A stretch of DNA of 64,000 nucleotides from an uncultured Candidatus Nemicrothrix sp. (GCA_903867185.1 CAIPQK010000101.1:20391-84390), one strand, 5' to 3'; shown: positions 1 through 8,643, counted from the first letter of the stretch. Notes: generated by a model not told the origin, from the letters alone. A program made the numbers and translations.

Positions 1-1067
1 TTCTTACCTGCAGCGCGTGTTGCAACCGACTCGCCTGGTTCCCATGTTGGCAAAGCGTCCTTCCAACCCTCGAGGCCCCGTCCCTCGAGCACTGCGTCGA
101 GAACTGGCTTGTTCTCCGTCCAGTTTTCGTACATCGAATACCAAGCTTCGCGGGCTGGTCGATTGCGCTCACCGGCGGCTCGCATGTGCTCCAAAACATC
201 TTCCGGACACCAGAACGCTTCATCGGGCATACCCATGAGCGCTTTCGTAGCTGCTATTTCTTCCGCACCAAAGGGATTGCCATGGGCATGAGCGGTATCG
301 GTGAATTTGGCAGAGGGGAAACCGATATGGCTGCGGAGGACGATAAGTGATGGCTTACCGTCGATTGCCTTCGCTCGGTTTACCGCCGCCTCGAGAGCGT
401 CGATATCTTCGCCAATCTCACCGACATTCTCAACATGCCATCCATAGGAACGAAAGCGTTCCGCCGCATCGTCTGAAAGAGCGAGTTCGGTAGGTCCATC
501 GATCGAGATGTGGTTGTCGTCGTAGATCGCAACGAGTTTGTCGAGACCAAGGTGACCGGCGAGAGACGCTGCTTCGTGCGAGATCCCTTCCTCGAGATCC
601 CCGTCTCCGCAGAGCACAAACGTGTGATGGTCGAAAAGTTGTGGACCGAACTGAGCACGCAGCGCGTGTTCGGCTAGGGCCATGCCTATGGCATTCGCGA
701 GACCCTGACCGAGTGGCCCGGTTGTTACTTCGATGCCTGGGGTGTGACCACGCTCAGGATGTCCGGCAGCGGGAGAGCCAAATTGGCGGAAGTTCTTGAT
801 GTCATCAAGCGTCAGGCCAAAGCCGGTGAGGTACAGCATCGAGTATTCAAGGATCGATGCATGCCCACCGGAGAGGACAAAGCGATCGCGGTTCGGCCAT
901 TCCGGGCAACTTGCGTCGTAGCGCATAACGCGAGCGAAGAGGGCATAGGCCAACGGAGCAAGGGCCATCGCGGTTCCGGGGTGCCCTGAGTTGGCTTTTT
1001 GCGGAGCGTCCATAGAAAAACCACGGACGACGTCAACGGTGCGGGCTTCGATTCTGCTGTCGTTCAC
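1..1067 (-). CDS. tkt: Transketolase, N-terminal part (cut by window edge)
   Basis: Reading the minus strand from a GTG at 1067 gives an open frame to the window edge (about 355 residues). It has the thiamine-diphosphate-binding N-terminal domain of transketolase: NSGHPGTAMAL near residue 28, LSGGHAS, TTGPLGQGLANAIG, then CGDGDLEEGISHEA and DDNHISIDG, which together bind the cofactor and its metal. The enzyme moves two-carbon units between sugar phosphates in the non-oxidative pentose phosphate pathway and acts in the cytoplasm. The stop of the FIST gene lies 9 bases upstream on the same strand, so the two are probably co-transcribed. The pyrimidine-binding and C-terminal domains lie outside the window. 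The start is the first plausible codon after that upstream stop; an internal ATG (SMDAPQK) is possible but would trim conserved sequence. Confidence 0.93.
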   Translation of the reverse strand, partial: MNDSRIEARTVDVVRGFSMDAPQKANSGHPGTAMALAPLAYALFARVMRYDASCPEWPNRDRFVLSGGHASILEYSMLYLTGFGLTLDDIKNFRQFGSPAAGHPERGHTPGIEVTTGPLGQGLANAIGMALAEHALRAQFGPQLFDHHTFVLCGDGDLEEGISHEAASLAGHLGLDKLVAIYDDNHISIDGPTELALSDDAAERFRSYGWHVENVGEIGEDIDALEAAVNRAKAIDGKPSLIVLRSHIGFPSAKFTDTAHAHGNPFGAEEIAATKALMGMPDEAFWCPEDVLEHMRAAGERNRPAREAWYSMYENWTENKPVLDAVLEGRGLEGWKDALPTWEPGESVATRAAGK

Positions 1068-1076
1068 GGCCGCACC

Positions 1077-2201
1077 TTAGTGGTGGGAGCGCCCGAAGAT
1101 GACTGCTGAGAACGGGGCGGAACAGAGCCCCGACTGGCCAGGGCTAGATCCGATCACCGAAGCCGCGTGAATCCCCGCGTAGGCAGAGCTGCCGAGTGCT
1201 TCCCCGAGCATCCCAACCTCGCCGGTGCCGACGAGATCGGAGTCAGGATTGAGAGCTCCACACGAAAAGACCAGTGCTCCGTGGCTACGCGATCCTTGTA
1301 GTGAATTCTCGAGGTCAGCAAGCGGTCCGAAACGATCTTGGCGGTGAAACGCGATGCGATCACCAGCGTGAACCGGGTGCGAAAGGGCGAGAGAATCGCT
1401 GGAGCGGTCAGCACCGAGGACTCGATACACGTCTACGACGCGTTCAGTGTCGGGCTCTAGGAGCGCAACTGCAAGATCCTGAGCGGTTATTGCCCGAGAA
1501 TCCATTTCTATCGAGGAGAGAATTTCCTTTGTTAGTTGGAGTGCACCCCGATCATCGATCTCGCACAACATCGGACCCACGGCGCTCGTGACGACCATCG
1601 GCGCAGTTAAAGCGGTCGTTCCGTGAGCTAACGCAGCGGTCGTACTGAGCCCAGTTATCGCGAGAGCGAGAAGACTCGTTGATGAACCAGAAGCGCAATC
1701 AAGGAGCAGGCCTCCTTGTGAGGCTGCGAGCAGCGCCCCGGACACCGAGCGACTGCCTCTCAGATCACAAATCTGATCGATCCACTTGGTAACCCGAGGC
1801 TCGTCAGGTTTGCCGAAGAGAATGACGTCGGTTGCAGCAAGCATCGCGTGCGTGAATTCATCTTCGTCAGCGAGCACACCGTCGTCCACGGAAAACACCT
1901 GAACTGATTCATTCTCAAACGAATCGTCGAGCCAAAGTGACCACAAAGCAATTCCACTGCCTGATGTCACTTCGCTTCCCGCACCGATTATTCCATCAGA
2001 GACAATAAAGATGAAATTCTTTGGATGGAGAAGTACTCGAATCGTTTCGGTGATGTCCTCGGAAGTGCCGCCAAATGCTGGAGTTGCGAAGGCAACAACT
2101 AAATCAGCGCACGGCTGATCGAGAGCCAGTAGCTCTGCGATCACATCGCCTGTCGCGTAGGCAGGAATCGGATGTGTAGAGAGCGCAGCGGCGCAACGCA
2201 T
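1077..2201 (-). CDS. FIST domain protein (FIST_N/FIST_C)
   Basis: A protein of 374 residues resembling FIST sensory-domain proteins, which in other bacteria are proposed to bind small ligands and often sit beside signalling modules. Visible family features are the early ATGDVIAELL helix, FATPAFGG, the glycine/serine-rich SDGIIGAGSEV stretch, and a C-terminal half ending in FSCGALNPDSDL and SSAYAGIHAASVIG, the FIST_C style of ending. No histidine kinase, GGDEF or methyl-accepting domain is attached, so it is a stand-alone FIST. The frame stays open further upstream to 2447, but ATG at 2201 overlaps the stop of the preceding gene as TGATG and gives the family's usual N-terminus. Transketolase follows 9 bases downstream. 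Ligand unknown. Confidence 0.8.
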   Translation of the reverse strand: MRCAAALSTHPIPAYATGDVIAELLALDQPCADLVVAFATPAFGGTSEDITETIRVLLHPKNFIFIVSDGIIGAGSEVTSGSGIALWSLWLDDSFENESVQVFSVDDGVLADEDEFTHAMLAATDVILFGKPDEPRVTKWIDQICDLRGSRSVSGALLAASQGGLLLDCASGSSTSLLALAITGLSTTAALAHGTTALTAPMVVTSAVGPMLCEIDDRGALQLTKEILSSIEMDSRAITAQDLAVALLEPDTERVVDVYRVLGADRSSDSLALSHPVHAGDRIAFHRQDRFGPLADLENSLQGSRSHGALVFSCGALNPDSDLVGTGEVGMLGEALGSSAYAGIHAASVIGSSPGQSGLCSAPFSAVIFGRSHH

Positions 2202-2587
2202 CAGACCGTCGGCGGGAGCAACGTGAACGGCACAACTGTTACTGGCCCGAGATCGATTCGGCAATGCGCTTCGACAGTGCCGAAATCTTCGAAGGTGAGC
2301 TCTGCGCGCACGAGTCGGTAATTGAACTTTCCTGGCTCTACTTGGAGCGGCTGCACGTTGCGAGCCAATTGTTCCTCGCCCCTTCGATACACCACCTCGA
2401 GCACGCCGTTGTCGCGTGACTCTGGCGGGCAGTAAACGATCACGCAAAGGTGCGGCTCAACGGTGACAGGAACTGGGCCGGTGGCAGCCGCCGAGAACTG
2501 GACGCCAGTGATATCGATTCGCGTTGACGGACCTGCGACCTGACGAGTCTCAATTCCTTCGATGAATAGTGCCGAGAGGATCTCCAT
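2201..2587 (-). CDS. Conserved small protein of unknown function
   Basis: A 128-residue cytoplasmic-looking protein with no signal peptide or membrane helix. The sequence alternates short beta-like stretches (RIDITGVQFSAAA, HLCVIVYCPPES, KFNYRLVRAELTF, HCRIDLGPVTVVPFTL), which suggests a small beta-sandwich; I recognise no catalytic motif. The frame extends 30 codons upstream, but ATG at 2587 gives a compact N-terminus and leaves a 59-bp divergent promoter region facing the TetR gene. Its stop overlaps the FIST start (TGATG), so it is probably translationally coupled with the FIST protein. Similar unnamed proteins next to FIST or regulators would be the first thing to compare. Function not assigned. 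Confidence 0.6.
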   Translation of the reverse strand: MEILSALFIEGIETRQVAGPSTRIDITGVQFSAAATGPVPVTVEPHLCVIVYCPPESRDNGVLEVVYRRGEEQLARNVQPLQVEPGKFNYRLVRAELTFEDFGTVEAHCRIDLGPVTVVPFTLLPPTV

Positions 2588-2646
2588 GAAGAGAACGGTA
2601 ATCGCAGACACCGTTCCACTGAACGGGTCCCCGCTAGCCTCTCCAG

Positions 2647-3258
2647 ATGGCCGTTGGAGAGGGGAGCACCCCAACACGAGAAGTGATTCTCATCGAGGCG
2701 GAACTCTGTTTCGCTGAGAATGGTTTCGACGGCACTTCGCTGAATGACATAGCCGGCGCCGTCGGCATTCGTCGGTCAAGTGTCCTGCATCACTTTCCCT
2801 CAAAAGAAGCGATTTATAAGGAAGTGTTTGATCGGGCCCTAGCTGGTTGGATCATCCAGGTAGATGAGGCAACTGATTCTCCCGTTCAGGGCTGGGAAAA
2901 AGTCGATCTTGTTCTCACCGCGGGTTTTCGGTTTTTCATGGAAAATTCTCAATTCGTCAGAATCGTGCGAAGAGAAGCCCTCGACGGAGGTCGGCGTCTT
3001 GGTGTCGATTTAGGCGTTGCCCTTCGGCCGCTTTTTGAGGGCGCAGTCGAATACTTCACGACGGAAATGAAAGCCGGAACTTTTCGTAGGTTCGATGCCG
3101 AACAATTAATGCTCACCGGTTACGGGGCACTCCTCAGTTACTTCAGCGATCTTCCATTCATTGAGGGTCTCTTGGACCGTGATCCTCTGGCGATCGATGC
3201 GTTGGAGCAGCGACTCGAACACCTACGTGCATTTTTTCGCGCAGCCCTACAACCATGA
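2647..3258 (+). CDS. TetR family transcriptional regulator
   Basis: 203 residues. The first 55 form the TetR DNA-binding domain: helix 1 around [19 protein letters not shown], then the helix-turn-helix [19 protein letters not shown], where the typical YYHF is replaced by VLHHF. The rest is an alpha-helical ligand-binding domain with no recognisable ligand signature. It is divergent from the small beta-rich protein at 2587 and overlaps by 4 bases (ATGA) the ATP-grasp subunit of an acyl-CoA synthetase. It therefore plausibly controls both the FIST-transketolase side and the synthetase side through the 59-bp divergent region; this is inferred from position only. Confidence 0.9.
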   Translation: MAVGEGSTPTREVILIEAELCFAENGFDGTSLNDIAGAVGIRRSSVLHHFPSKEAIYKEVFDRALAGWIIQVDEATDSPVQGWEKVDLVLTAGFRFFMENSQFVRIVRREALDGGRRLGVDLGVALRPLFEGAVEYFTTEMKAGTFRRFDAEQLMLTGYGALLSYFSDLPFIEGLLDRDPLAIDALEQRLEHLRAFFRAALQP

Positions 3259-3917
3259 GCAGAACGCTTTCCGAATCGGATTCAAAGGATTTGCTGGCCA
3301 AGTACGGGATTCCGTTCCTTCCGGAGGTGCTCATCTCCCAGGCGGATCATGTGGAGGACGCCCTTGTCGGGATGACTGGTCCGTACGCCGTGAAACTGTG
3401 CGGTCCGAATATTTCCCACAAGTCAGAACGCGGACTTGTTCGCTTAGACATCAATGGAGTCGACGCGGTCAGGCAGGCATGTCACGAGTTGTTCGACGAA
3501 GCCCGCCCCGAGGATGGTGCCACGGGCGTGCTGGTTGCTCCGATGGCCACAGGGCTTCGTGAGTTCATTGCCGGAGTATCGGTTGATCCGGTCTTCGGTC
3601 CGACGATCGTCTTTGGCGTGGGGGGCGTGTTGGCAGAGGCAATTGCTGATGTCACCGTTCGGCTCGCACCTCTCCGACGGTACGACGCGATGGACATGTT
3701 GGGTTCACTGCGCAGCCGTTCGCTTCTCGAAACGTTCCGAGGTGAGCCGGCCGTAGATCTAGAAGCGCTAGCCGATCTTCTCTGCTCACTGTCAGACGCT
3801 GCAGTCGGTATCGACGGACTCGAGTCCATCGACGTGAATCCAGTCATGATCGTTAACGGTCTGCCAGTTGCACTCGATGCACTCGTTGAATTTTCAGACG
3901 TAGAGGTTGAGCCGTGA
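3255..3917 (+). CDS. ADP-forming acyl-CoA synthetase, ATP-grasp (beta) subunit
   Basis: 220 residues matching the ATP-grasp subunit of ADP-forming acetyl/acyl-CoA synthetases: [14 protein letters not shown] at the start, the Lys-containing [33 protein letters not shown], the glycine-rich [16 protein letters not shown], and the metal-binding IDVNPVMI near the end. Together with the next gene it would interconvert acyl-CoA + ADP + phosphate and acid + CoA + ATP in the cytoplasm. The gene starts inside the TetR gene (4-base overlap) and its stop overlaps the GTG of the alpha subunit, so subunits are probably made in equal amounts. Substrate cannot be read from sequence. Confidence 0.85.
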   Translation: MSRTLSESDSKDLLAKYGIPFLPEVLISQADHVEDALVGMTGPYAVKLCGPNISHKSERGLVRLDINGVDAVRQACHELFDEARPEDGATGVLVAPMATGLREFIAGVSVDPVFGPTIVFGVGGVLAEAIADVTVRLAPLRRYDAMDMLGSLRSRSLLETFRGEPAVDLEALADLLCSLSDAAVGIDGLESIDVNPVMIVNGLPVALDALVEFSDVEVEP

Positions 3918-5398
3918 TTTCGCCCGACCATTTCCAGGCTCTGTTTGACCCACGCGGAATTGTGGTTGCCGGAGCTTCGACTCATCCAGGCAAGTTCGGT
4001 TTTGTTGCGCTGCACAACATTCTCTCGTGTGGTTACAGAGGCGAAGTCTTCGCAACTAATCGCGAGCGGGCGGAGGTACTTGGGAGGCCAACAGTTGCTG
4101 ATCTCACGGAGATTCCTCACGGGAAGGCTGACCTCGTTTTTGTCTGCACTCCAGCGACATCAAACCCCGAAGTCCTTCGTCAAGCAGCATCTGTTGGAAT
4201 CAAAGCCGCGTTCATTGCCTCAGCCGGATACGGCGAGTCCGGTGAAGCTGGTCTCGAACTGCAGTTGCAACTGGTTGAGATAGCGAACGAACTGAATATG
4301 GTGATCGTCGGGCCAAATGGCCAGGGTCTCGTCTCGACTCCTTCTTCGTTGTGTGCGCAAATCGTCGCGCCCTATCCACCAGCTGGTTCCATCGGTATTG
4401 CAAGTCAGTCGGGCAACTTCGTTTCGTCGTTCATGAATCTCTCGCGCCAGAGCGGTGTCGGCATCAGTCGAGCGATCTCAGTCGGAAACGCAGCACAGGT
4501 CGGCATCCTCGACATGCTCGAGTATTTCGCGGACGATCCGAAGACTTCCGTAGGTCTTGTTTACGCAGAAGGAATATCTGACGGTCGGGAGTTTGCTAAT
4601 CGACTGGAAAAGGTTTGTCAGCGAATGCCGGTCGTCATCCTCAAAGGAGGAGCCTCAGGACTCGGAGCCAGAGCGGCAGCGAGTCATACAGGTTCTCTCG
4701 CGACCGATGACCGCGTTTTTGAGGGGCTCTGTCGCCAGGTTGGCGCAACCCGAGCATCTTCGGTCGCCGAAGCGTTCGACATCGCCGCTGCCTTTTCGAC
4801 ACTTCCAGCGCCACGTGGCCCGCGGTTAGCGGTGGTGACCACAGTGGGAGGATGGGGCGTGCTCGCAGCCGATGCCATCTCATCCACGAGCCTCGAGCTC
4901 GTTCACCTTCCAGCCGACCTTCGAGACACGCTCGATGGCTTGTTGCCGCCGAGGTGGAGTCGTAATAATCCGATCGATCTTGCCGGTGGCGAAACGAAAG
5001 ACACTGTTCCTGCGGTTCTCGACGCCGTTGTTGGCCATGAAGAGATCGATGCGACGTTGGTTCTAGGCATGGGCATTCAATCGAACCAGGGGAGACTCGA
5101 ACGCGAAGGTCCGTTTTATCCCGATCATGGGTTGGAACGAATTGTTGCATTCCACGACCGCCAAGATTCGCGCTACGCCGATGTTGCGCTCGCAGCATCG
5201 ATTGCTGCTGACAAGCCTGTACTCATCGCCTCAGAGCTCGCAATCGGCGACCCGAACAACGCAGCCGTTGCTGCGGTCCGCGCCACTGGGCACTACTGCT
5301 TTGCTTCAGCGGAACGGGCAGTCATCGCCATGCACCGTCTCTACGAGCGAACGGTCTGGCTCGAGTCGTTCGGAGAGCCGAACAACGAACGGCATTGA
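3914..5398 (+). CDS. ADP-forming acyl-CoA synthetase, CoA-binding (alpha) subunit
   Basis: 494 residues with GTG start (GTGA overlap with the beta subunit). The N-terminal third is a CoA-binding Rossmann domain (FDPRGIVVAGASTHPGKFG near residue 10, then LVFVCTPATSNPE). Two succinyl-CoA-synthetase flavodoxin-like domains follow, with GPNGQGLVSTPSSLC and IGIASQSGNFVSSFMNLS. The SHTGSLA motif holds His258, the predicted phosphohistidine that carries phosphate between the active sites. Typical archaeal-type ACD alpha subunits are about 460 residues, so the length fits. In many bacteria alpha and beta are fused in one chain; here they are separate and in beta-alpha order under a TetR gene, which suggests regulated use of an organic acid or acyl-CoA. 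Confidence 0.87.
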   Translation: MISPDHFQALFDPRGIVVAGASTHPGKFGFVALHNILSCGYRGEVFATNRERAEVLGRPTVADLTEIPHGKADLVFVCTPATSNPEVLRQAASVGIKAAFIASAGYGESGEAGLELQLQLVEIANELNMVIVGPNGQGLVSTPSSLCAQIVAPYPPAGSIGIASQSGNFVSSFMNLSRQSGVGISRAISVGNAAQVGILDMLEYFADDPKTSVGLVYAEGISDGREFANRLEKVCQRMPVVILKGGASGLGARAAASHTGSLATDDRVFEGLCRQVGATRASSVAEAFDIAAAFSTLPAPRGPRLAVVTTVGGWGVLAADAISSTSLELVHLPADLRDTLDGLLPPRWSRNNPIDLAGGETKDTVPAVLDAVVGHEEIDATLVLGMGIQSNQGRLEREGPFYPDHGLERIVAFHDRQDSRYADVALAASIAADKPVLIASELAIGDPNNAAVAAVRATGHYCFASAERAVIAMHRLYERTVWLESFGEPNNERH

Positions 5399-6801
5399 TG
5401 TCGCCCGTTAAGTCGTTCTCTTGTTGCGCCTTGGCTCTTGCGCTTCTGCTTTCGCTCTCGTCAACTGCCTCTGCAGGCGAAAAGGGTGATTCCGCCGTCA
5501 CGTCTCAGGTGCCAACCACGCCGGTTCTTTCCGCACGACGTTTTCCAGCAGCGCTTCAAGCAACCTCAAGCGACCCGGAGTTGGTCGCGTCTCTCGATCA
5601 ATATCTCAATAAAGTCGTTGGGACCACGTGCGCTTTGGTTGAACAAGATGGTCTCGTGATTTTTACTCACAAAGAGACTGAGGCGCTTCAACCGGCGTCA
5701 ACAATGAAACTTGCGACCGCTATCGCAGCACTCGACGTCTTGGGTCCCGATTCCTCGTTCACTACGAGGTTTGTGGCGGACAAGATTCCGAAGAACGGAG
5801 TCGTTGACGGCGACCTTTACGTTATTGGTGGGGGAGACCCGCTCTTAGCGACGGCTGGCTACAAGACAGTGTTCGATGATCCGGATCAGTTCTATGAGGA
5901 GTTCACAACACTCGCCGACACTCTTACCGAAGCGGGAGTCAAGCAGATTTCTGGTGGCATCGTCGGCGATGACTCGAGATATGACGCCACCCGCTGGGTC
6001 GCTTCTTGGCCGACGCGTTATCAAATCGGCGGCACCGTGGCACCTCTTTCCGCTCTCTTGGTGAACGATGGTTCTACCGGTTACTCCGATTCGCCGTCTG
6101 ATCCCACGACGAACCGTAAAGCGGGTGATTCTCCACTCCTCTTCGCGCAGACTCTCCGCAGTGTTTTGAACGCACGCGGCATCAGGGTTGCTGGCGACGC
6201 CTCGACCGGACGTGCACCTGCAGACGGAAAAGAAATCGCCTCGTTCGACTCGGTTCCGATGACCAAGGTTCTTTCGGAGATGCTTACCGACTCCGATAAC
6301 ACCACTGCCGAACTGGTGACGAAGGAAATCGGTTTCAAAGCGAAGGGGCAGGGAACCACCGCCGCAGGCGTAGACGCAATCAAGGAGTCACTCACTAAAC
6401 AGGGTTTTGATACCAGCGGTCTCGTCATGCTTGACGGATCAGGTCTCGATCCAAACGATCGGATGACATGCACGCTCGATCTCGCACTGGTCTCAGCCAT
6501 CTCAAAGTCGCCGGAGGATCTCGCTGCGTTGCCGGTCGGTGGGCGCACAGGAACCCTCCGCAAACGGATGTTGTCAACCGCATCAACCGGGCGAGTGCGA
6601 GCAAAAACTGGCACCCTCAATTCTGTCAACGCTCTCAGCGGCTACGCCGACACTCCGCAAGGAAGCGTGCTGACGTTTTCGTTCATTCATAACGGCACCG
6701 ACATCCGCACAACCGGTGTCGCAGACGGCTTTACAGACCGCCTGATGGCCTATGCAAAGAGTTTCAAGTTCGCCTCTCTCGAACCTCTCCCAGCCAAATG
6801 A
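5398..6801 (+). CDS. dacB: D-alanyl-D-alanine carboxypeptidase/endopeptidase (PBP4 type)
   Basis: 467 residues exported by an N-terminal signal peptide (basic start, hydrophobic stretch LALALLLSLSSTASA, cleavage after about residue 26). The class C penicillin-binding protein motifs are present: Ser101-x-x-Lys104 in PASTMKLATA, the SDN triad in TDSDNTTAELV, and the KTG box in RAKTGTLNSVN near the C-terminus. The enzyme trims or cross-cuts peptidoglycan stem peptides outside the membrane. ATG at 5398 overlaps the upstream TGA (TGATG); a TTG three bases earlier is less likely. It overlaps the following gene by 4 bases (ATGA). Confidence 0.92.
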   Translation: MSPVKSFSCCALALALLLSLSSTASAGEKGDSAVTSQVPTTPVLSARRFPAALQATSSDPELVASLDQYLNKVVGTTCALVEQDGLVIFTHKETEALQPASTMKLATAIAALDVLGPDSSFTTRFVADKIPKNGVVDGDLYVIGGGDPLLATAGYKTVFDDPDQFYEEFTTLADTLTEAGVKQISGGIVGDDSRYDATRWVASWPTRYQIGGTVAPLSALLVNDGSTGYSDSPSDPTTNRKAGDSPLLFAQTLRSVLNARGIRVAGDASTGRAPADGKEIASFDSVPMTKVLSEMLTDSDNTTAELVTKEIGFKAKGQGTTAAGVDAIKESLTKQGFDTSGLVMLDGSGLDPNDRMTCTLDLALVSAISKSPEDLAALPVGGRTGTLRKRMLSTASTGRVRAKTGTLNSVNALSGYADTPQGSVLTFSFIHNGTDIRTTGVADGFTDRLMAYAKSFKFASLEPLPAK

Positions 6802-7457
6802 GCGATTCGGAGATTTTTGTAGAAAGAGAACTTCCGATGTTTCCCCTTGGGAGTGTTGTTCTCCCCGGTGTTGCGTTACCGCTTCATGTCTTCGAACCTC
6901 GATACCGCGCGCTCATTCTTACAAGCCTGTCATCGGATCGGCTCTTCGGTTCTGTGCTCATCGAACGAGGGAGCGAAGTTGGCGGCGACGACAAGCGCAC
7001 GAGTTTCGGATCCGTCCTCCGCATCATCGACGCACAAGAGGACATCGATGGGCGGTGGCTCGTAACCGCCATTGGAGTTGAACGGATTCGAGTGCTCGAA
7101 TGGCTTGACGACGATCCATTTCCTCGAGCAATCATCGACACCTGGCCCGATGCTCCTTGCGACGCAGACTTTCCACCCCTCATCCAACTTGCCATTTCGC
7201 TCTGTCTTGAGGTTGGGAGGCGATCCGAATCGTTCGAAGATCTGCAGCTGGCCCTCGATCTCCTCGATCCCGATCCAACAATTGCTTCTTTCCAGCTTCT
7301 CGCCCTGTCCGCGCTGGGACCAAGCGATCAATTCGCGGGTTTGTGCAAGGCCAGCACGTCCGACCGACTTTCGTTCTTATGCGATTCATTGCGAGACCGA
7401 CAAGCGGACCTCGATGCGCTCGAGGCGTTGAACCGAAGGGAATCTCCTGACGAATAG
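6798..7457 (+). CDS. Lon N-terminal (LON_substr_bdg, PUA-like) domain protein
   Basis: 219 residues carrying only the substrate-recognition domain of Lon protease, without the AAA or peptidase parts. Family marks are LPMFPLGSVVLPGVALPLHVFEPRY at residues about 13-37, then FGSVLIERGSEVGG and the helix-rich second half. Such stand-alone proteins are common in actinobacteria and their role is not settled; they may bind unfolded protein or compete with Lon for substrates. ATG overlaps the carboxypeptidase stop by 4 bases. The 120-base stretch after it, before the small membrane protein, has no gene. Confidence 0.88.
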   Translation: MSDSEIFVERELPMFPLGSVVLPGVALPLHVFEPRYRALILTSLSSDRLFGSVLIERGSEVGGDDKRTSFGSVLRIIDAQEDIDGRWLVTAIGVERIRVLEWLDDDPFPRAIIDTWPDAPCDADFPPLIQLAISLCLEVGRRSESFEDLQLALDLLDPDPTIASFQLLALSALGPSDQFAGLCKASTSDRLSFLCDSLRDRQADLDALEALNRRESPDE

Positions 7458-7577
7458 GCGCAAGGAGGACCAGGCCTCGACTCCTTTCCCACTTCTCGTA
7501 GCTGAGAGTGGGATACTTGAAACACAAGCAGTCGTGCTTTTCCTCTTCCCCTGTATTGCGACATCGAAGGAACGATC

Positions 7578-7925
7578 GTGGCGAGTTCAAAGTCGATAAC
7601 GGAAACCATCCAAGACCTTTGGGATCTTCTCGTGTCGTACGCCAGACAAGAGACCCTCGATCCCTTGCGCAACATCGGTCGCTACCTTGCATTCGGCGTG
7701 GGCGGGATGGTTGTGATCACTCTTGGCGTATTCCTCCTCGGTCTCTCGGGCCTTCGTGCATTGCAGACGCAAACCGGCGATATCTTCACCGGCTTCTGGT
7801 CGTGGGTGCCGTACCTCATCATTTCGTTGGTCTTAGGAGCACTCGTCGCCCTCTCGATCTCAAGGATTGGACGAGGCGGAGTTGGAACGCAACGAAGCAC
7901 CCCATCTCAGAAGGGCATCAAATGA
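7578..7925 (+). CDS. Small two-helix membrane protein, holin/DUF1469-like
   Basis: 115 residues with two predicted membrane segments (YLAFGVGGMVVITLGVFLLG near 41-60 and VPYLIISLVLGALVALSI near 76-93). The amphipathic start (SKSITETIQDLWDLLVSYARQETLDPL) is the style of the actinobacterial putative holin-X/phage_holin_3_6 group. GTG start is preceded by AAGGA six bases upstream. It ends in a 4-base overlap with another tiny membrane protein, the first pair of a three-gene run of short proteins. There is no phage gene nearby, so a real lysis role is unlikely; an envelope-associated function is a guess. Confidence 0.65.
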   Translation: MASSKSITETIQDLWDLLVSYARQETLDPLRNIGRYLAFGVGGMVVITLGVFLLGLSGLRALQTQTGDIFTGFWSWVPYLIISLVLGALVALSISRIGRGGVGTQRSTPSQKGIK

Positions 7926-8131
7926 GCACCAACGGTCCGATTACCCGCGATCACATTGAAGAACGGTTTCGTTCGATCCAGAACGAAATTGAGGGCGTCG
8001 AATCCGAAGCCCGTAGTTTCACGACAATCGCCGTAGCGGCCGTCGCTGTGACCGTTGTTGTTCTTGTCTTCGCGCTCGGGAGTCGGCGCGGCCGAAAGCG
8101 CCGAACATTTGTGGAGATCCGACGCGTATGA
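7922..8131 (+). CDS. Single-helix membrane protein, unknown function
   Basis: A 69-residue protein starting at ATG 7922, overlapping the upstream stop by 4 bases. It has a charged N-terminal helix (HIEERFRSIQNEIEGVESEARS, likely coiled coil), one membrane helix (TTIAVAAVAVTVVVLVFALG) and a basic tail SRRGRKRRTF, which by the positive-inside rule places the C-terminus in the cytoplasm. A longer frame runs upstream in the same phase but only through the previous gene, so the short form is taken. The layout resembles DUF3618-type proteins, but I cannot confirm membership. Confidence 0.6.
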   Translation: MSTNGPITRDHIEERFRSIQNEIEGVESEARSFTTIAVAAVAVTVVVLVFALGSRRGRKRRTFVEIRRV

Positions 8132-8409
8132 GCATCCTTTCCGACCTGCGGCGAAGAGCTCTTACCAAGGGGCTCTTTGGCGGAAGCCGTGTTTGGCTCT
8201 TTCTCGGTATCGCCGCATGGTCATTCAGAGCCCTCAAATGGGCGCTGCGTCCTGACCCCAAAACTGTCTACAAAGGGAAGCTTCTCCTGGGTGAGACCGT
8301 GGTCATTACGCATGAGCCAGCCCTTCCAACGAGACGTCAGCGGCGCAAAGCAAAGAAGTCAGAAAGGCGCAGTCGGGCCAAGGCAGAGAGGCGCTCAGTT
8401 CGCGCCTAG
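8128..8409 (+). CDS. Small basic protein, unknown function
   Basis: 93 residues starting 4 bases before the previous stop. It has one short hydrophobic stretch (VWLFLGIAAWSFRALKWAL) and a strongly basic C-terminal tail (RRQRRKAKKSERRSRAKAERRS) that would bind nucleic acid or acidic lipid. The middle, YKGKLLLGETVVITHEP, looks beta-stranded. The three overlapping short genes at 7578-8409 are probably one transcript. No named family recognised. Confidence 0.55.
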   Translation: MSILSDLRRRALTKGLFGGSRVWLFLGIAAWSFRALKWALRPDPKTVYKGKLLLGETVVITHEPALPTRRQRRKAKKSERRSRAKAERRSVRA

Positions 8410-8442
8410 GTGTTTGGGCTCTCGGCCTGCGATCATGTCCGG

Positions 8443-8643
8443 GTGAAAGTTCGACTCCATAACCCCCGCCGCGATCTCGACATCGAAGGTCCCATCACCA
8501 TCATCAATCTCCTGGCGCGTCTCGACCTCAACCGGGAGGCCGTGCTCGTTGTTCGAGACGGTGAACTTGTCCCTGGAGATGAGTCTCTCTCCGACGATGA
8601 TTCCATTGAAATTCGTCCTGTTATTTCGGGAGGCGAGCAATGA
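8443..8643 (+). CDS. ttuB: TtuB-like ubiquitin-fold sulfur carrier (MoaD/ThiS family)
   Basis: 66 residues from GTG 8443 (VKVRLHNPRRD). It is a small beta-grasp protein like MoaD, ThiS and the Thermus tRNA-thiolation carrier TtuB. The end ...RPVISGGEQ closely recalls the TtuB ending SAISGG (recalled, not searched), but here two residues (Glu-Gln) follow the GlyGly that would have to be exposed for thiocarboxylation. The stop overlaps the ttuA start by 4 bases, and the two Gly codons (GGA GGC, 8629-8634) also form the likely ribosome-binding site of ttuA. By family knowledge the carrier is adenylated by an E1-like enzyme, loaded with sulfur and delivers it to TtuA; no E1 gene is in the window. 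An upstream extension to 8410 is open but lacks the fold's first strand pattern. Confidence 0.8.
   Translation: MKVRLHNPRRDLDIEGPITIINLLARLDLNREAVLVVRDGELVPGDESLSDDDSIEIRPVISGGEQ

Noticed and set aside
2202..2447. Open frame upstream of the FIST gene
   Set aside because: It runs through the preceding gene in another frame, is arginine-rich and lacks family sequence; the TGATG start at 2201 is better.
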